From Methylobacterium platani (lineage in GTDB: Bacteria; Pseudomonadota; Alphaproteobacteria; Rhizobiales; Beijerinckiaceae), in contig NZ_LWHQ01000009.1 of NCBI RefSeq assembly GCF_001653715.1, positions 62,001 to 126,000 on the forward strand: a stretch of 64,000 bases of DNA, in the 5' to 3' direction. Below the pieces are notes generated by a model. That model was not told where the DNA came from, ran no database searches, and worked only from the letters and a program-made list of their open reading frames with translations. Below are positions 49,848 through 60,427 of this stretch, one piece after another. Made by a program: the position numbers and the translations under genes. The first letter of the stretch is position 1. Every line of letters begins with the position of its first letter.

Positions 49848-49878
49848 ACCGCACGGGCGGAAAATCCGTCTGTGCGGT
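49848..49878 (+). terminator. Hairpin after uvrA
   Basis: A 13-bp stem with two G-U pairs (arms 49848-49860 and 49866-49878) and an aaaat loop lies 30 bp after the uvrA stop. The T-run is 10 nt further on (gggttttgttt), so termination may be imperfect. The remainder of the 354-bp gap to 50171 is a leader containing a small atgacg/cgtcat inverted repeat (49944-49961) and presumably the next promoter. Confidence 0.55.
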
Positions 49879-50171
49879 GCACCAAGCCGGGTTTTGTTTC
49901 CGTTTTGATGCCCATTACCACCAAAGTACAAAGCGGCGAGTGCATGACGAAAATGCGTCATTTGCGCAACGCCGGGTCGTCGTTTGCCTTCCTGGCGAGC
50001 AAAAGGCTGGCGTTCCGGGACAATCTGGAAGACCATCGTTCTTGTTCAGACTGTGTCGTCGGGTGGGGGCCGGGCGCGTTCCAGTCCGGTCGAGGCGCGC
50101 AACGATCGGGCGCCGACCGGGCCGGGGATTGTGCGTGAGCCTGCCCCAGGGACGTTAGGGAAGGAAAGATC

Positions 50172-51176
50172 ATGGGCAAGTATTGGCTGGCCGCGGGGGC
50201 GGCTGCCCTGTCGCTGTGCGCGTCCGCGACGGTGTCCTACGCACAGACCACGACGGTTCCGGGCGAGCAGGTCGGCCTCGCGATCGGCGCGCCGCTGCCG
50301 GAAGGCGTCTACGCGATCAACACCTTCACCTATCGCAGCCCCGACGGCCCGAATCTCACCTCGACCGACACCGCGGTCAACATCCCGGTCCTGGTCTGGT
50401 CGACCCCGTGGAAGGTGCTCGGCGCCCGCTTCGAGGCGGTGATCGCCCCGCCGACCGTCTTCACCTTCTCGCGCGCCGCCGGCGGCCGCGACACCAGCAT
50501 CAATGTCGGCACGTTCCTCGGCGGCATCTTCGCCTGGGATCTCGGCAACAATATCGGCGTCAGCTACCTGGCGGGTGTCTACCTCAACGAGCTGAATGCC
50601 GGCCGCGGCGGCGGCCTGCCGATCCTGGCCTCCAACACCTACCGCCAGGGCTTCGGCATCAGCTACACCGGCGACGGCTGGAACATCACCGCCAACCTGA
50701 CCTACAACTTCTACGACACGCCGGCCCGCTTCGGCGGCCGCAACGGCATCCCGGGCTTCTACGGCAGCCAGTTCCCGACCGACGCCCTCAACCTCGACCT
50801 GACCGCGACCAAGAAGTTCGGCAAGTTCGAGATCGGCGCCATCGGCTACGGCACCGCCAACCTGCCGAACCGCGGCCCGCTGCCTCTCGGCGCGCCCTGC
50901 AACGGCAACTTCGCCAGCTGCGGCACCGTGGTGGGCGGCGGCGGCGGGCGCTTCGCCCTCGGCGGCCTCGTCGGCTACGATTTCGGCAAGTTCTCGGTCC
51001 AGGCCTGGGTCGCCCGCGACGTCGCCACCTCGGCCCGCCAGATCTCGCCGGTCACCGGCCTGGCCACCAACCGCGAGGCCTACTCGACCGAGGGCTGGTT
51101 CCGCGTCATCGCCCCGCTCTACACCGTCGCGGCGGCGCCCGCCCCGGAGCCGGTTCCGCTCGTGCGCAAGTACTGA
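50172..51176 (+). CDS. Outer membrane protein, phenol MetA-degradation/SphA family
   Basis: The 334-residue protein has a signal peptide cleaved after SVSYAQ-like ATVSYAQ (about residue 25) and a series of amphipathic strands with terminal aromatics ending in RKY, consistent with a beta-barrel. The pattern VGLAIGAPLPEGVYAINTF near the N-terminus is typical of PF13557 (Phenol_MetA_deg) transporters. It probably allows uptake of hydrophobic compounds. An aaggaaag Shine-Dalgarno precedes the ATG, and a strong terminator follows. Confidence 0.85.
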   Translation: MGKYWLAAGAAALSLCASATVSYAQTTTVPGEQVGLAIGAPLPEGVYAINTFTYRSPDGPNLTSTDTAVNIPVLVWSTPWKVLGARFEAVIAPPTVFTFSRAAGGRDTSINVGTFLGGIFAWDLGNNIGVSYLAGVYLNELNAGRGGGLPILASNTYRQGFGISYTGDGWNITANLTYNFYDTPARFGGRNGIPGFYGSQFPTDALNLDLTATKKFGKFEIGAIGYGTANLPNRGPLPLGAPCNGNFASCGTVVGGGGGRFALGGLVGYDFGKFSVQAWVARDVATSARQISPVTGLATNREAYSTEGWFRVIAPLYTVAAAPAPEPVPLVRKY

Positions 51177-51223
51177 GCGAGCCGACCGGGCGCACGACGC
51201 ACCCGTCCTCGCGACCGCTCCCG

Positions 51224-51251
51224 CGCCCGGCTCCCAGAGCCGGGCGTTCTT
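51224..51251 (+). terminator. Intrinsic terminator of the outer membrane protein gene
   Basis: A perfect 10-bp stem (cgcccggctc, arms 51224-51233 and 51237-51246) with a 3-nt loop is followed by ttcttc. It lies 47 bp after the stop codon. Confidence 0.85.
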
Positions 51252-51412
51252 CGTTGCAGGGAGGGCTCGCCGTGTCGTGCGATCGTCACGGTCGGGCGCG
51301 CCGCGCCTGTCGGGCCCGGCTCCGCGACCTATAACGGAGCGAGCGGGCGGGGCCGACGAACCCCGCCGGACGACACGACGCGCGGGGCGGCACGCCCCGC
51401 CAGGAGACCATC

Positions 51413-52384
51413 ATGGCGGCGCCCGGCGACTGGAAGATCCCCCCCGCGGTGCAGCCCCGCCCGGCCGGCTATTCCTACGACCTCGACCAGACCCTGACCG
51501 CGGTGGTCGCCCTGTCCTCGCGGGTGCCCGACGGCGCCTACACCGCCGAGATCCTCGGTACCGAGCGGGCCGGCAACGGGGTGGTGATCGGCGAGGACGG
51601 GCTGGTCCTCACCATCGGCTACCTGATCACCGAGGCCGAGAGCGTCTGGCTCACCGCCCATGACGGGCGCACGGCGCCGGGCCACGTGGTCGGCTACGAC
51701 GCCGCCACCGGCTTCGGCCTGGTCCAGGCGCTCGGCCGGCTCGACCTGCCGCACCTGGCCCTCGGGAGCGCCGACACGGTGCGCGTCGGCGACCGGCTGG
51801 TGATGGCCGGGGCCGGCGGCCGCTCCCGCGCGGTCGCCGCCGAGGTCGTGGCCCGGCAGGAATTCGCCGGCTACTGGGAATACCTTCTCGACGACGCGAT
51901 CTTCACCGCGCCTTCGCACCCGCATTGGGGCGGTGCGGCGCTGATCGGCCCGGCGGGCGAGCTCACCGGCATCGGCTCGCTCCAGCTGCAGCAGGGCGGC
52001 CGCGACAACCGCGCCATCAACATGGCGGTGCCGATCGACCTGCTGAAGCCGATCCTCCACGACCTGACCACGCTCGGCCGGGTCTCCGGGCCGCCCCGGC
52101 CCTGGCTCGGTCTCTACGCCACCGAGATGGACGACCAGGTCGTGGTGATGGGCCTCTCGCCCCGCGCCCCGGCCGAGACCGCCGACCTGCGTGCCGGCGA
52201 CATCCTGATGGCGGTGGGCCAGACCGAGATCGGCGACCTCGCGGGCTTCCTGCGCGCCGTCTGGGCGCTCGGGCCCGCCGGCATCACCGTGCCGCTGACC
52301 GTCCACCGCGACGGCCGCACGCTGAACATCCCGGTCGTCTCGGCCGATCGCGCGACCTTCCTGGTCGCGCCGCGGCTGCACTGA
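51413..52384 (+). CDS. HtrA-like (S1C) PDZ protein lacking the catalytic triad
   Basis: The 323-residue protein aligns by eye with HtrA/DegP: trypsin-like half (about 20-215) then one PDZ domain (about 225-315: LRAGDILMAVGQTEI). All three catalytic positions are changed: the His of TNNHV is Tyr in LTIGYLIT, the Asp of TDIAVL is Gly in TGFGLV, and the Ser of GNSGGP is Gly in HWGGAAL. No signal peptide is visible, so it is probably cytoplasmic. It may act as a peptide-binding scaffold or chaperone. Strong aggaga Shine-Dalgarno before the ATG. Confidence 0.85.
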   Translation: MAAPGDWKIPPAVQPRPAGYSYDLDQTLTAVVALSSRVPDGAYTAEILGTERAGNGVVIGEDGLVLTIGYLITEAESVWLTAHDGRTAPGHVVGYDAATGFGLVQALGRLDLPHLALGSADTVRVGDRLVMAGAGGRSRAVAAEVVARQEFAGYWEYLLDDAIFTAPSHPHWGGAALIGPAGELTGIGSLQLQQGGRDNRAINMAVPIDLLKPILHDLTTLGRVSGPPRPWLGLYATEMDDQVVVMGLSPRAPAETADLRAGDILMAVGQTEIGDLAGFLRAVWALGPAGITVPLTVHRDGRTLNIPVVSADRATFLVAPRLH

Positions 52385-52941
52385 GGATCCGGCCGGCGTT
52401 CCTCCCTCCGCGTCCGTACCGGCGGCGGGGCCGGCCGGGAGAGCGCAGACCGTCGTCTCGCCGCGACCGGCGCGGTCCCGGGCGGGGACAACTCACGTCG
52501 CTCGTCTCACCGGTCCTTTCGGACTGGTGCGCCCTGCGCGACGCGCGGCACGGCCGGCATGCCTCGCGCGAACTCGCCGACCCGGCTCGAACCCGCTTCT
52601 CACCGCATTGCACACAGCGTCATCACCGGCTGCCGCACGCTTGCGCTCAGGCTCACCCTGGTACCCTGCCGCGTCCCTCTGGCAGCGCTGCCCTTCGCGT
52701 GTGCAGCATAATGCCTAAACACCCGAAAACCTTGCGATTCATGCGCCAGAGTGCTGCCAAATCGGCGGGCACGGGGCTTGGTTGACGATTCCCTGCGCGC
52801 TGCATGTGAATCGCGCATGGCTGGCTTACGCGACTCCCTCTCCCACCACCGCAGCCGTTTCCCATATGGTGCGTTGCAACAGAGACAGGCAGCCGCTGCC
52901 GAAACGGTTGGCACCGCCTGCTCTTCCAGAGGTCAAATCCG
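52385..52941. other. Intergenic region with hairpin
   Basis: No CDS is supported in 557 bp. A 9-bp hairpin with a tttc loop (52508-52529) may terminate the pseudoprotease transcript. The right part (52700-52941) is AT-richer and should hold the promoter of the DUF1127 gene. Confidence 0.5.
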
Positions 52942-53091
52942 ATGTTCGTCTCCCTCATCCTCAGCAAGATCCGCTCCTACCTGCGCTACCGCGAGACGGT
53001 GCACGAGCTGTCGCGTCTGTCCGACCGCGAGCTCGACGATCTCGGCATCAGCCGCTTCGAGATCCAGGGCATCGCCCGCTCGGTCGCGTAA
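52942..53091 (+). CDS. DUF1127 domain protein
   Basis: A 49-residue ORF with the whole DUF1127 signature: basic amphipathic helix (SKIRSYLRYRETVHEL) followed by LSDRELDDLGISRFEIQ. Such YjiS-like proteins are common in Hyphomicrobiales and have been linked to RNA, phosphate or stress responses, though mechanisms differ. A terminator hairpin lies 80 bp after the stop, and a short run of gtacc repeats (53101-53130) in between. Confidence 0.9.
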   Translation: MFVSLILSKIRSYLRYRETVHELSRLSDRELDDLGISRFEIQGIARSVA

Positions 53092-53170
53092 GCACCCACA
53101 GAGTACCGAGTACCCGCGTACCGCGTACCCCAGTCGATCGAAGGCCCTCGCGGCCGGCCATCGTCTCGCG

Positions 53171-53195
53171 CGCCCGCCCTCTCGGCGGGCGTTCG
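53171..53195 (+). terminator. Terminator after the DUF1127 gene
   Basis: A perfect 8-bp stem (cgcccgcc / ggcgggcg, arms 53171-53178 and 53184-53191) with a ctctc loop is followed by gttcg. It separates the DUF1127 transcript from trmFO. Confidence 0.7.
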
Positions 53196-53295
53196 CATGT
53201 CCGGACCCTCGCAGGCCGGGCCCCTGTTCCCGCCCGGGCATCCGCGTCCCATCGCCGGTGTTGCATCGGCGGCCGTCGATCCGATATGCCGCGTC

Positions 53296-54741
<1,446 letters not shown>

Positions 54742-54771
54742 CAGCGGGCGGCTCGACGGCTCTCACACCCA

Positions 54772-54922
54772 CCACGTCATCCCGGGGCTCGACGAAGTCG
54801 AGAACCCGGGTCCAGAACCGCCGACCGTCGAAGAAAAGGGCGGGTCTCGTCCCGCCTCGTCCTGCAGCCTCGGGGGTTGCGGATCCCGGGTTCCGCTGTG
54901 CGGCCCCGGGAGGACGCGGTGG
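54772..54922. repeat. Intergenic palindromic element, copy 3
   Basis: Left arm cgtcatcccggggctcg...gaacccgggtcc (54775-54812) and right arm ggatcccgggttccgc...ggccccgggagg (54881-54914) are imperfect inverted repeats sharing cores with copies 1 and 2. The spacer is unlike the other copies. It fills the convergent gap after trmFO. Confidence 0.85.
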
Positions 54923-54941
54923 GGTGAAACGGCTGCGGGCG

Positions 54942-55808
54942 TTACCGCACCGACCGCGCCGCCCGCCACAGCCGCCAGATCCGGCGCCAGTTCGGCACGT
55001 CGATCACGCTCGCCAGCGGGTCGTAGCCCGGCCGCTCCATCTGCGCGAGATAGGCCTCGACGAGGGCGACCGGCAGGAAGGCGGGAGCGGCGACGCTGGC
55101 GATACCCGCCCGCTCGGCCGCGTAGGCGGCGAGGTGGCGGCGCACCAGCGCCCGCATGTCGGCGCAGGCGCCGAGCAGCCCCGGTCCGCCCCGGCCCGCC
55201 ACGATGTCCTCGCGGGTGACGCCGTGGGCCTTGAGCACGTCCGCCGGCAGGTAGACCTGGCCGCTGCGCGCGTGCCACGGCAGCGCCCGCAACAAGCCGG
55301 TCACCGCGTAGGCGACGCCGGCATGGCCCGCGGCCGCGGCTCCCCCGGGCTCGGACCCGTCCGCCAGGATCAGGCTGCCGAGGCGGATCAGGCACGAGGC
55401 GGTCTCGCCGCAATAGCCCTCGAGGTCGCCGGTCCCGGGCATCGGGTCGTCGTAGAGGTCGAACACCCGGGCGTCGATCAGGTCGACGAGGGGCTGGCGC
55501 GGCAGCCGCGCCTTGACCAGGGTGTCGTCGAGGGCGGCCGCGACCGGATGGGCGCGCACGTCGCCCCGCGCCTCGCCCTGGAGCGCGTCGCGCCACCATT
55601 GCAGGCGGAGCTCCCCCGGCATCGGGCTCGACACGGCTTCCCGCACCCGTGACACCTCCAGGCTGAAGGCGGCGAGCGCGTGGAGATGGGGGCGCTTGTC
55701 GGCGGGGGCGTAGAGGCTGGCATACCAGCGGTCCGGGTCGCCCGCGCGCACCAGGGTCTCGCAATGGGCGTAGGCCCAGGCCGGGTCTCGCGTCTCGGCC
55801 TCGCTCAT
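54942..55808 (-). CDS. Squalene/phytoene synthase family protein, NDUFAF6-like
   Basis: The 288-residue all-helical protein has the family fold (YAHCETLVRAGDPDRWY; SGQVYLPADVL), but the aspartate-rich catalytic motifs are missing: the first is EVSRVREAV and the second ALPWHARSG, without the DxxxD pattern. Loss of these residues and the neighbouring Mth938-like gene point to the NDUFAF6-type complex I assembly branch rather than a true prenyl synthase. Cytoplasmic or membrane-peripheral. It is 7 bp from the Mth938-like gene, same strand. Confidence 0.85.
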   Translation of the reverse strand: MSEAETRDPAWAYAHCETLVRAGDPDRWYASLYAPADKRPHLHALAAFSLEVSRVREAVSSPMPGELRLQWWRDALQGEARGDVRAHPVAAALDDTLVKARLPRQPLVDLIDARVFDLYDDPMPGTGDLEGYCGETASCLIRLGSLILADGSEPGGAAAAGHAGVAYAVTGLLRALPWHARSGQVYLPADVLKAHGVTREDIVAGRGGPGLLGACADMRALVRRHLAAYAAERAGIASVAAPAFLPVALVEAYLAQMERPGYDPLASVIDVPNWRRIWRLWRAARSVR

Positions 55809-55815
55809 GACGATC

Positions 55816-56220
55816 TCAGGGCACCGCGATCAGGGCGGCCGCGACCTTGCGGTTCTCGGCCATCAGGATGTTGTAGGTCCGCGCTGCCGCGCCGGTCTGC
55901 ATCACGTCGAGGCCGATCCCGGCCTCCTTCAGATGGCGGCGCAGGGAATCGGGCGCGAACACGATCTCGGCCCCGGTGCCGAGCAGCAGCAGGTCGACCC
56001 CGCCGGCCTCGGCCAGCAACGGGCCCAGGCTCGCCGGCGTGATGCCGGCGGGCTCGGTCACCTCCCAGGCCCTGACGCCGGAGGGCAGCGCCAGGATCGA
56101 GCCGCGATGCGACATCTCGGCGAAGCGGAAGCCGCCGCCGCCATAAGCGTCGATCGGGTAGCGGCCCGGGACGAAGCCGTCGTGGAGCCGCCCCGGGGTG
56201 CCGTCCCTCTCGTCCGCCAC
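55816..56220 (-). CDS. Mth938-like (DUF498) protein, NDUFAF3-like
   Basis: A GTG start overlaps the secF stop by one base (TAGTG), so it is probably translated by coupling. The 134-residue protein shows the family pattern AYGGGGFRFAEMSHRGSILALPSG and DLLLLGTGAEIVFAP. The human homologue NDUFAF3 assists complex I assembly. Placed between secF and the NDUFAF6-like gene, it suggests a conserved respiratory-assembly module. Confidence 0.9.
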   Translation of the reverse strand: MADERDGTPGRLHDGFVPGRYPIDAYGGGGFRFAEMSHRGSILALPSGVRAWEVTEPAGITPASLGPLLAEAGGVDLLLLGTGAEIVFAPDSLRRHLKEAGIGLDVMQTGAAARTYNILMAENRKVAAALIAVP

Positions 56221-57167
56221 TACTCGGCCGCCTGCTTCAGGCTGGAGGTGTCCCGCGGCTGCACGCGGCCGCCGCCGGCCTGCAGCCCGATATAGATCAG
56301 GAACGGGGTCGAGACGAAGATCGCCGAGTAGGTGCAGATCACCACGCCGGCCAGCATCACCACCGAGAAGCCCTTGATCGCCTCGCCGCCGAACAGCACC
56401 AGGGCGAGCAGCGACAGGGCTGTCGACATCGCGGTCATCACCGTGCGCGACATGGTGGAGTTGATCGAGAGGTTCAGCAGCTCCTCGGTCGGCATGGTCT
56501 TGTAGCGCCGCATCAGCTCGCGGGTCCGGTCGAACACCACCACGGTCTCGTTGAGCGAGTACCCGACGATGGTGAGGATCGCGGCGATCGAGGTCATGTT
56601 GAACTCGATCCGGGTGATCACGAACAGCCCGACCGTGATGACGATGTCGTGGAGCGTGCCGACAATGGCGCCGAGCGCGAGTTCACGCTCGAACCGGAAC
56701 CACAGGTAGAGCAGCACCGCCACGACCGAGAGCACGACGCCGATCGTGCCCGACTGCACCAGCTCGCCCGAAACGCGGGGACCGACGGTCTCGACGCGGT
56801 CGAAGGCGTAATCCTTGTCGAAGGCGGCGTGCGCCTTCTGCATCACCAGGGTCTGCCCGGTCTCGCCGCCGGCCTGGAGCGGGAAGCGCACCGAGATCGA
56901 GCCCTGGCCGAGCTCCTGCACCTCGGTCTCGCCGAAGCCGAAATCGTTGGCGGTGTGGCGCACCGCGCCGACGTCGGAGGTCACGCCGGGCTTCGGCCGC
57001 AGCTCGACCAGGGTTCCGCCCTTGAAGTCGATGCCGAAGTTCAGCCCGATCTGCAGGAACAGCACCACCGTGGCGACCGAGATGAAGGCCGAGAGCGGGA
57101 AGCTGAAGCGCCGCAGGCGCATGAAGTCGAAGTGGGATTCGTCGGGCCAGAGGCGGAGGAGGCGCAT
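56220..57167 (-). CDS. secF: Protein translocase subunit SecF
   Basis: The 315-residue membrane protein has six predicted helices, SecF signature GIDFKGGTLVELR after helix 1, and the conserved helix-4 region GYSLNETVVVFDRTRELMRR. With SecD and YajC it uses proton-motive force to pull proteins out of SecYEG on the periplasmic side. It follows secD (87 bp) in the same transcript. Confidence 0.97.
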   Translation of the reverse strand: MRLLRLWPDESHFDFMRLRRFSFPLSAFISVATVVLFLQIGLNFGIDFKGGTLVELRPKPGVTSDVGAVRHTANDFGFGETEVQELGQGSISVRFPLQAGGETGQTLVMQKAHAAFDKDYAFDRVETVGPRVSGELVQSGTIGVVLSVVAVLLYLWFRFERELALGAIVGTLHDIVITVGLFVITRIEFNMTSIAAILTIVGYSLNETVVVFDRTRELMRRYKTMPTEELLNLSINSTMSRTVMTAMSTALSLLALVLFGGEAIKGFSVVMLAGVVICTYSAIFVSTPFLIYIGLQAGGGRVQPRDTSSLKQAAE

Positions 57168-57254
57168 CGTCGGTCTCGGAAGGGTGTGTCGGCGCGCCCG
57201 GAGCGGACGCTGCGCGTAGGGCGGACGGCACGAGCCGCCCGCCGGATAAGACGC

Positions 57255-58862
57255 TCAGATCGGCAGGGTCTTGGGCCGCAGGCGCTGGTACCACAGGGCG
57301 ATCATCATCCGGGTCAGGGTCACGGCGGTGATGACCGTGGTCAGGATGCCGAGGATGAACACCACCGCGAAGCCGCGCACCGGCCCGGAGCCGAGGAAGA
57401 ACAGGATCACCGCGGCGATCGCCATGGTGGAATTGGAATCGACGATGGTCGCGAAGGCGCGGTCGAAGCCGGCCTGCAGCGCCGAGGGGATCGAGCGGCC
57501 GGCCCGCACCTCCTCGCGCACCCGCTCGTAGATCAGCACGTTGGAATCGACCGCGGTGCCGATGGTGAGCACGATGCCGGCGATGCCCGGCAGCGTCATG
57601 GTGGCTTCCAGCACCGACATCAGGCCGAGGATGAGCCCGACATGGACGAGGAGCGCGATGTTGGCGAAGAGGCCGAACACGCCGTAGGCCGCGAACATCA
57701 GCACGACGACGAGGATCGTCGCCACGATGGTGGCGTGCTTGCCGGCCTCGATCGAGTCGCGGCCGAGGCCCGGGCCGACGGTGCGGCGCTCGATCACGGT
57801 GAGCTTCGCCGGCAGCGCGCCGGCGCGCAGCAGCACCGAGAGGTCGTTGGCCTGCTGCACCGTGAACCGGCCCGAGATCTGGCCCTGGCCGCCGGTGATC
57901 GGCTGCAGGATGCGCGGGGCCGACACGACCTCGTTGTCGAGGACGATCGCCAGCGCCCGGCCGACATTCTCGCTCGTCGCCTGGCCGAATTTCTGGGCGC
58001 CGCGCAGGTTGAACTTGAAGTTGACGATCGGCTCGTTCGACTTCTGGTCGAAGCCCGGCTGGGCGTCGGTCAGGTCGGCGCCGTCGGCGAGCACGCGGCG
58101 ATCGACCGGCACCTTCTGGCCGTTGGCGTCCTTGGAGGGCAGCATGTCGACGTCGCCGGCCGGGCTGTCGGCGAGCAGGCGGAAGGTGAGCTTGGCGGTC
58201 TTGCCGAGCTGCTCCTCGAGGCGCGCCGGGTCCTGCAGGCCGGGGACCTGGACCAGGATGCGGTCGGCGCCCTGCTGCTGGATCGACGGCTCGGTGGTGC
58301 CGCCGAGGTCGACGCGGCGGCGGATCACCTCGATCGCCTGGGCGACCGCGCGGCGGACCCGGGCGTTGAAGCCGGCATCCGTGAAGGTGAGCTGGATCAG
58401 GCCGTTTTGCTCCTCGCGCACGTCGAGGGTGCGGGCGCCGGTCTGGCCCAGGGTCGCGTCGGTGACGGGCTGCGACAGGGCCTGGAGCTTCGGCATCGCC
58501 TTGGCGCGGGCGGCCTCGTCGGTGATGCGCAGCTGCACGCCGCGGGGCTGCAGCTGGATGCCGCCGGCGGCCTGGACGCCGGCCTCGCGCAGGGCCTGGC
58601 GCACGTCGTCGCGCAGGCCCTCGGCCATGCTGCGCGCGAGATCGTTGCGGTCGACCTCGAGCACGATCTGCGACCCGCCCTGGAGGTCGAGGCCGAGCAC
58701 GATGGCGCGGGTCGGCACGATCCAGGTCGGGAACCAGGACGGCAGCGACTTGATGAACCCGTTGCGCTGCTCGGCCGTGAAGAAGCTCGGCACGGCGAGC
58801 ATCAGGCCGACGAGGATCACGGCGAGCGTCGCGACGGCTTTCGTGGTGGAAATACGGAGCAT
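57255..58862 (-). CDS. secD: Protein translocase subunit SecD
   Basis: The 535-residue protein has an N-terminal helix (LAVILVGLMLAVPSFF), the P1 periplasmic domain with LGLDLQGGSQIVLEVD, and six helices with the conserved GIAGIVLTIGTAVDSNVLIYERVREE. It is the SecF partner in the translocation accessory complex. The ATG start lies 86 bp after yajC. Confidence 0.97.
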   Translation of the reverse strand: MLRISTTKAVATLAVILVGLMLAVPSFFTAEQRNGFIKSLPSWFPTWIVPTRAIVLGLDLQGGSQIVLEVDRNDLARSMAEGLRDDVRQALREAGVQAAGGIQLQPRGVQLRITDEAARAKAMPKLQALSQPVTDATLGQTGARTLDVREEQNGLIQLTFTDAGFNARVRRAVAQAIEVIRRRVDLGGTTEPSIQQQGADRILVQVPGLQDPARLEEQLGKTAKLTFRLLADSPAGDVDMLPSKDANGQKVPVDRRVLADGADLTDAQPGFDQKSNEPIVNFKFNLRGAQKFGQATSENVGRALAIVLDNEVVSAPRILQPITGGQGQISGRFTVQQANDLSVLLRAGALPAKLTVIERRTVGPGLGRDSIEAGKHATIVATILVVVLMFAAYGVFGLFANIALLVHVGLILGLMSVLEATMTLPGIAGIVLTIGTAVDSNVLIYERVREEVRAGRSIPSALQAGFDRAFATIVDSNSTMAIAAVILFFLGSGPVRGFAVVFILGILTTVITAVTLTRMMIALWYQRLRPKTLPI

Positions 58863-58948
58863 CCGCGGCGTCCCAACCGGTCTCGATGTGCGTCAGATAG
58901 GGCGGCCCGGCGCAGTCGTCCGGGCCTCCCTTGCGTCAGTTCGACAGC

Positions 58949-59278
58949 TCAGGCGGCCTTGACCGGCTCGCCCTTGGCCCGGACCTCGGAGATCATCGCG
59001 CGGACGACCTTGACCTGGACGTTCGGGGCGATCTCGACCTCGATCTCCGGGGCCTCGGTGACCTTGGTGACCCGGCCGACGATGCCGCCGGTGGTCACCA
59101 CCGTGTCGCCGCGGCGCACGTTCTTGATCATGTCCTGGTGGTCCTTGGCGCGGCGCTGCTGCGGCCGCAGGATCAGGAAGTACATGATCACGAAGATCAG
59201 GATGAAGGGGACGACCTGCACGAGGATGTCCGTGCCGCCGGACATCCCGGCTCCCTGCGCGAAGGCGGGCGTGATCAC
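58949..59278 (-). CDS. yajC: Preprotein translocase subunit YajC
   Basis: The GTG giving 109 residues (MITPAFAQGAGMSGG) is preferred to a TTG 6 bp upstream because the gggag Shine-Dalgarno sits at a better distance. One membrane helix (ILVQVVPFILIFVIMYFLIL) is followed by RPQQRRAKDH and the C-terminal cytoplasmic domain. It associates with SecDF. It is the first gene of the yajC-secD-secF run. Confidence 0.95.
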   Translation of the reverse strand: MITPAFAQGAGMSGGTDILVQVVPFILIFVIMYFLILRPQQRRAKDHQDMIKNVRRGDTVVTTGGIVGRVTKVTEAPEIEVEIAPNVQVKVVRAMISEVRAKGEPVKAA

Positions 59279-59490
59279 TCTCAAGGTCTCCCGAGCAAGG
59301 CGAAATCGGGCCGCGCGGGTCTCCGGCGGCCTTGCAAAAGCGCGCGGACTATAGCCAGGGACGACCCGAAAGCAATGTCGGGGAGGGCCGCGTCCCCACG
59401 CGATCCCGGCGGGTTTTCGTTCACGCCGCCTCGGGATTAAGAGGCGCCACCCGCTCGTCCGCCCCTGCGCAAGGAGCCCGTTTTCCCGCG

Positions 59491-60372
59491 ATGACCGACC
59501 AGACCCGCGATCCCGCCGCCGCGACCGACCTCCTGCCCGTGCTGCTGCGCATCGCCGCGGCCCTGGAGCGCAGCGCCCCGCCGGCGATCCCGGCCCCCGA
59601 TTTCGCGGCCGCCGACGCCTTCGTGTGGCAGCCGGACGGACGCCTGCAGCCGGTGCCGCGGGTCAACCGGGTCGAGATGGGGCTGCTTCGCGGCATCGAC
59701 CGGATGCGCGACATCCTGTTCGACAACACCGCGCGCTTCGCCCGCGGCCTGCCGGCGAACAACGCGCTCCTGTGGGGCGCCCGCGGCATGGGCAAGTCGT
59801 CGCTGGTCAAGGCGGTGCACGCCGAGATCAACGCCCGCGGCCCGGAGCGGCCCCTGAAGCTGGTCGAGATCCACCGCGAGGACATCGAGGGCCTCCCCGC
59901 CCTGATGGGCTGGCTGCGGCCCGATCCGCACCGCTTCGTGGTGTTCTGCGACGACCTGTCCTTCGACGCCGAGGACACCTCGTACAAGTCGCTGAAGGCG
60001 GCGCTCGACGGCGGCATCGAGGGCCGGCCCGACAACGTGCTGTTCTACGCCACCTCGAACCGCCGCCACCTGCTCGCCCGCGACATGATGGAGAACGAGC
60101 GCTCGACGGCGATCAACCCGGGCGAGGCGGTGGAGGAGAAGGTGTCGCTCTCCGACCGGTTCGGCCTCTGGCTCGGCTTCCACAAGTGCAGCCAGGACGA
60201 GTACCTGGCGATGATCGACGCCTACGTCGCCCATCACGGCCTCACCGTCGAGCCGGAGCGGCTGCGGGCCGAGGCGCTCGAATGGTCGACCACCCGCGGC
60301 GCGCGCTCGGGCCGCACGGCGTTCCAGTACATCCAGGATCTCGCCGGGCGGCTGGGGCAGCGGCTGGACTGA
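59491..60372 (+). CDS. DUF815 family AAA+ ATPase
   Basis: The ATG (with an aaggag 15 nt upstream; slightly long spacing) gives 293 residues. Walker A GARGMGKS is at 96-103 and a Walker B-like FVVFCDDLSF follows, then the sensor segment VLFYATSNRRHLL. DUF815 ATPases are widespread in alphaproteobacteria but functionally undefined. It is divergent from yajC and convergent with nlpD. Confidence 0.92.
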   Translation: MTDQTRDPAAATDLLPVLLRIAAALERSAPPAIPAPDFAAADAFVWQPDGRLQPVPRVNRVEMGLLRGIDRMRDILFDNTARFARGLPANNALLWGARGMGKSSLVKAVHAEINARGPERPLKLVEIHREDIEGLPALMGWLRPDPHRFVVFCDDLSFDAEDTSYKSLKAALDGGIEGRPDNVLFYATSNRRHLLARDMMENERSTAINPGEAVEEKVSLSDRFGLWLGFHKCSQDEYLAMIDAYVAHHGLTVEPERLRAEALEWSTTRGARSGRTAFQYIQDLAGRLGQRLD

Positions 60373-60427
60373 AGACCGCCGGCCGTCACGAACGCCCAGC
60401 GCGGGCAGACCCGTCCGGTCCCGTTCG

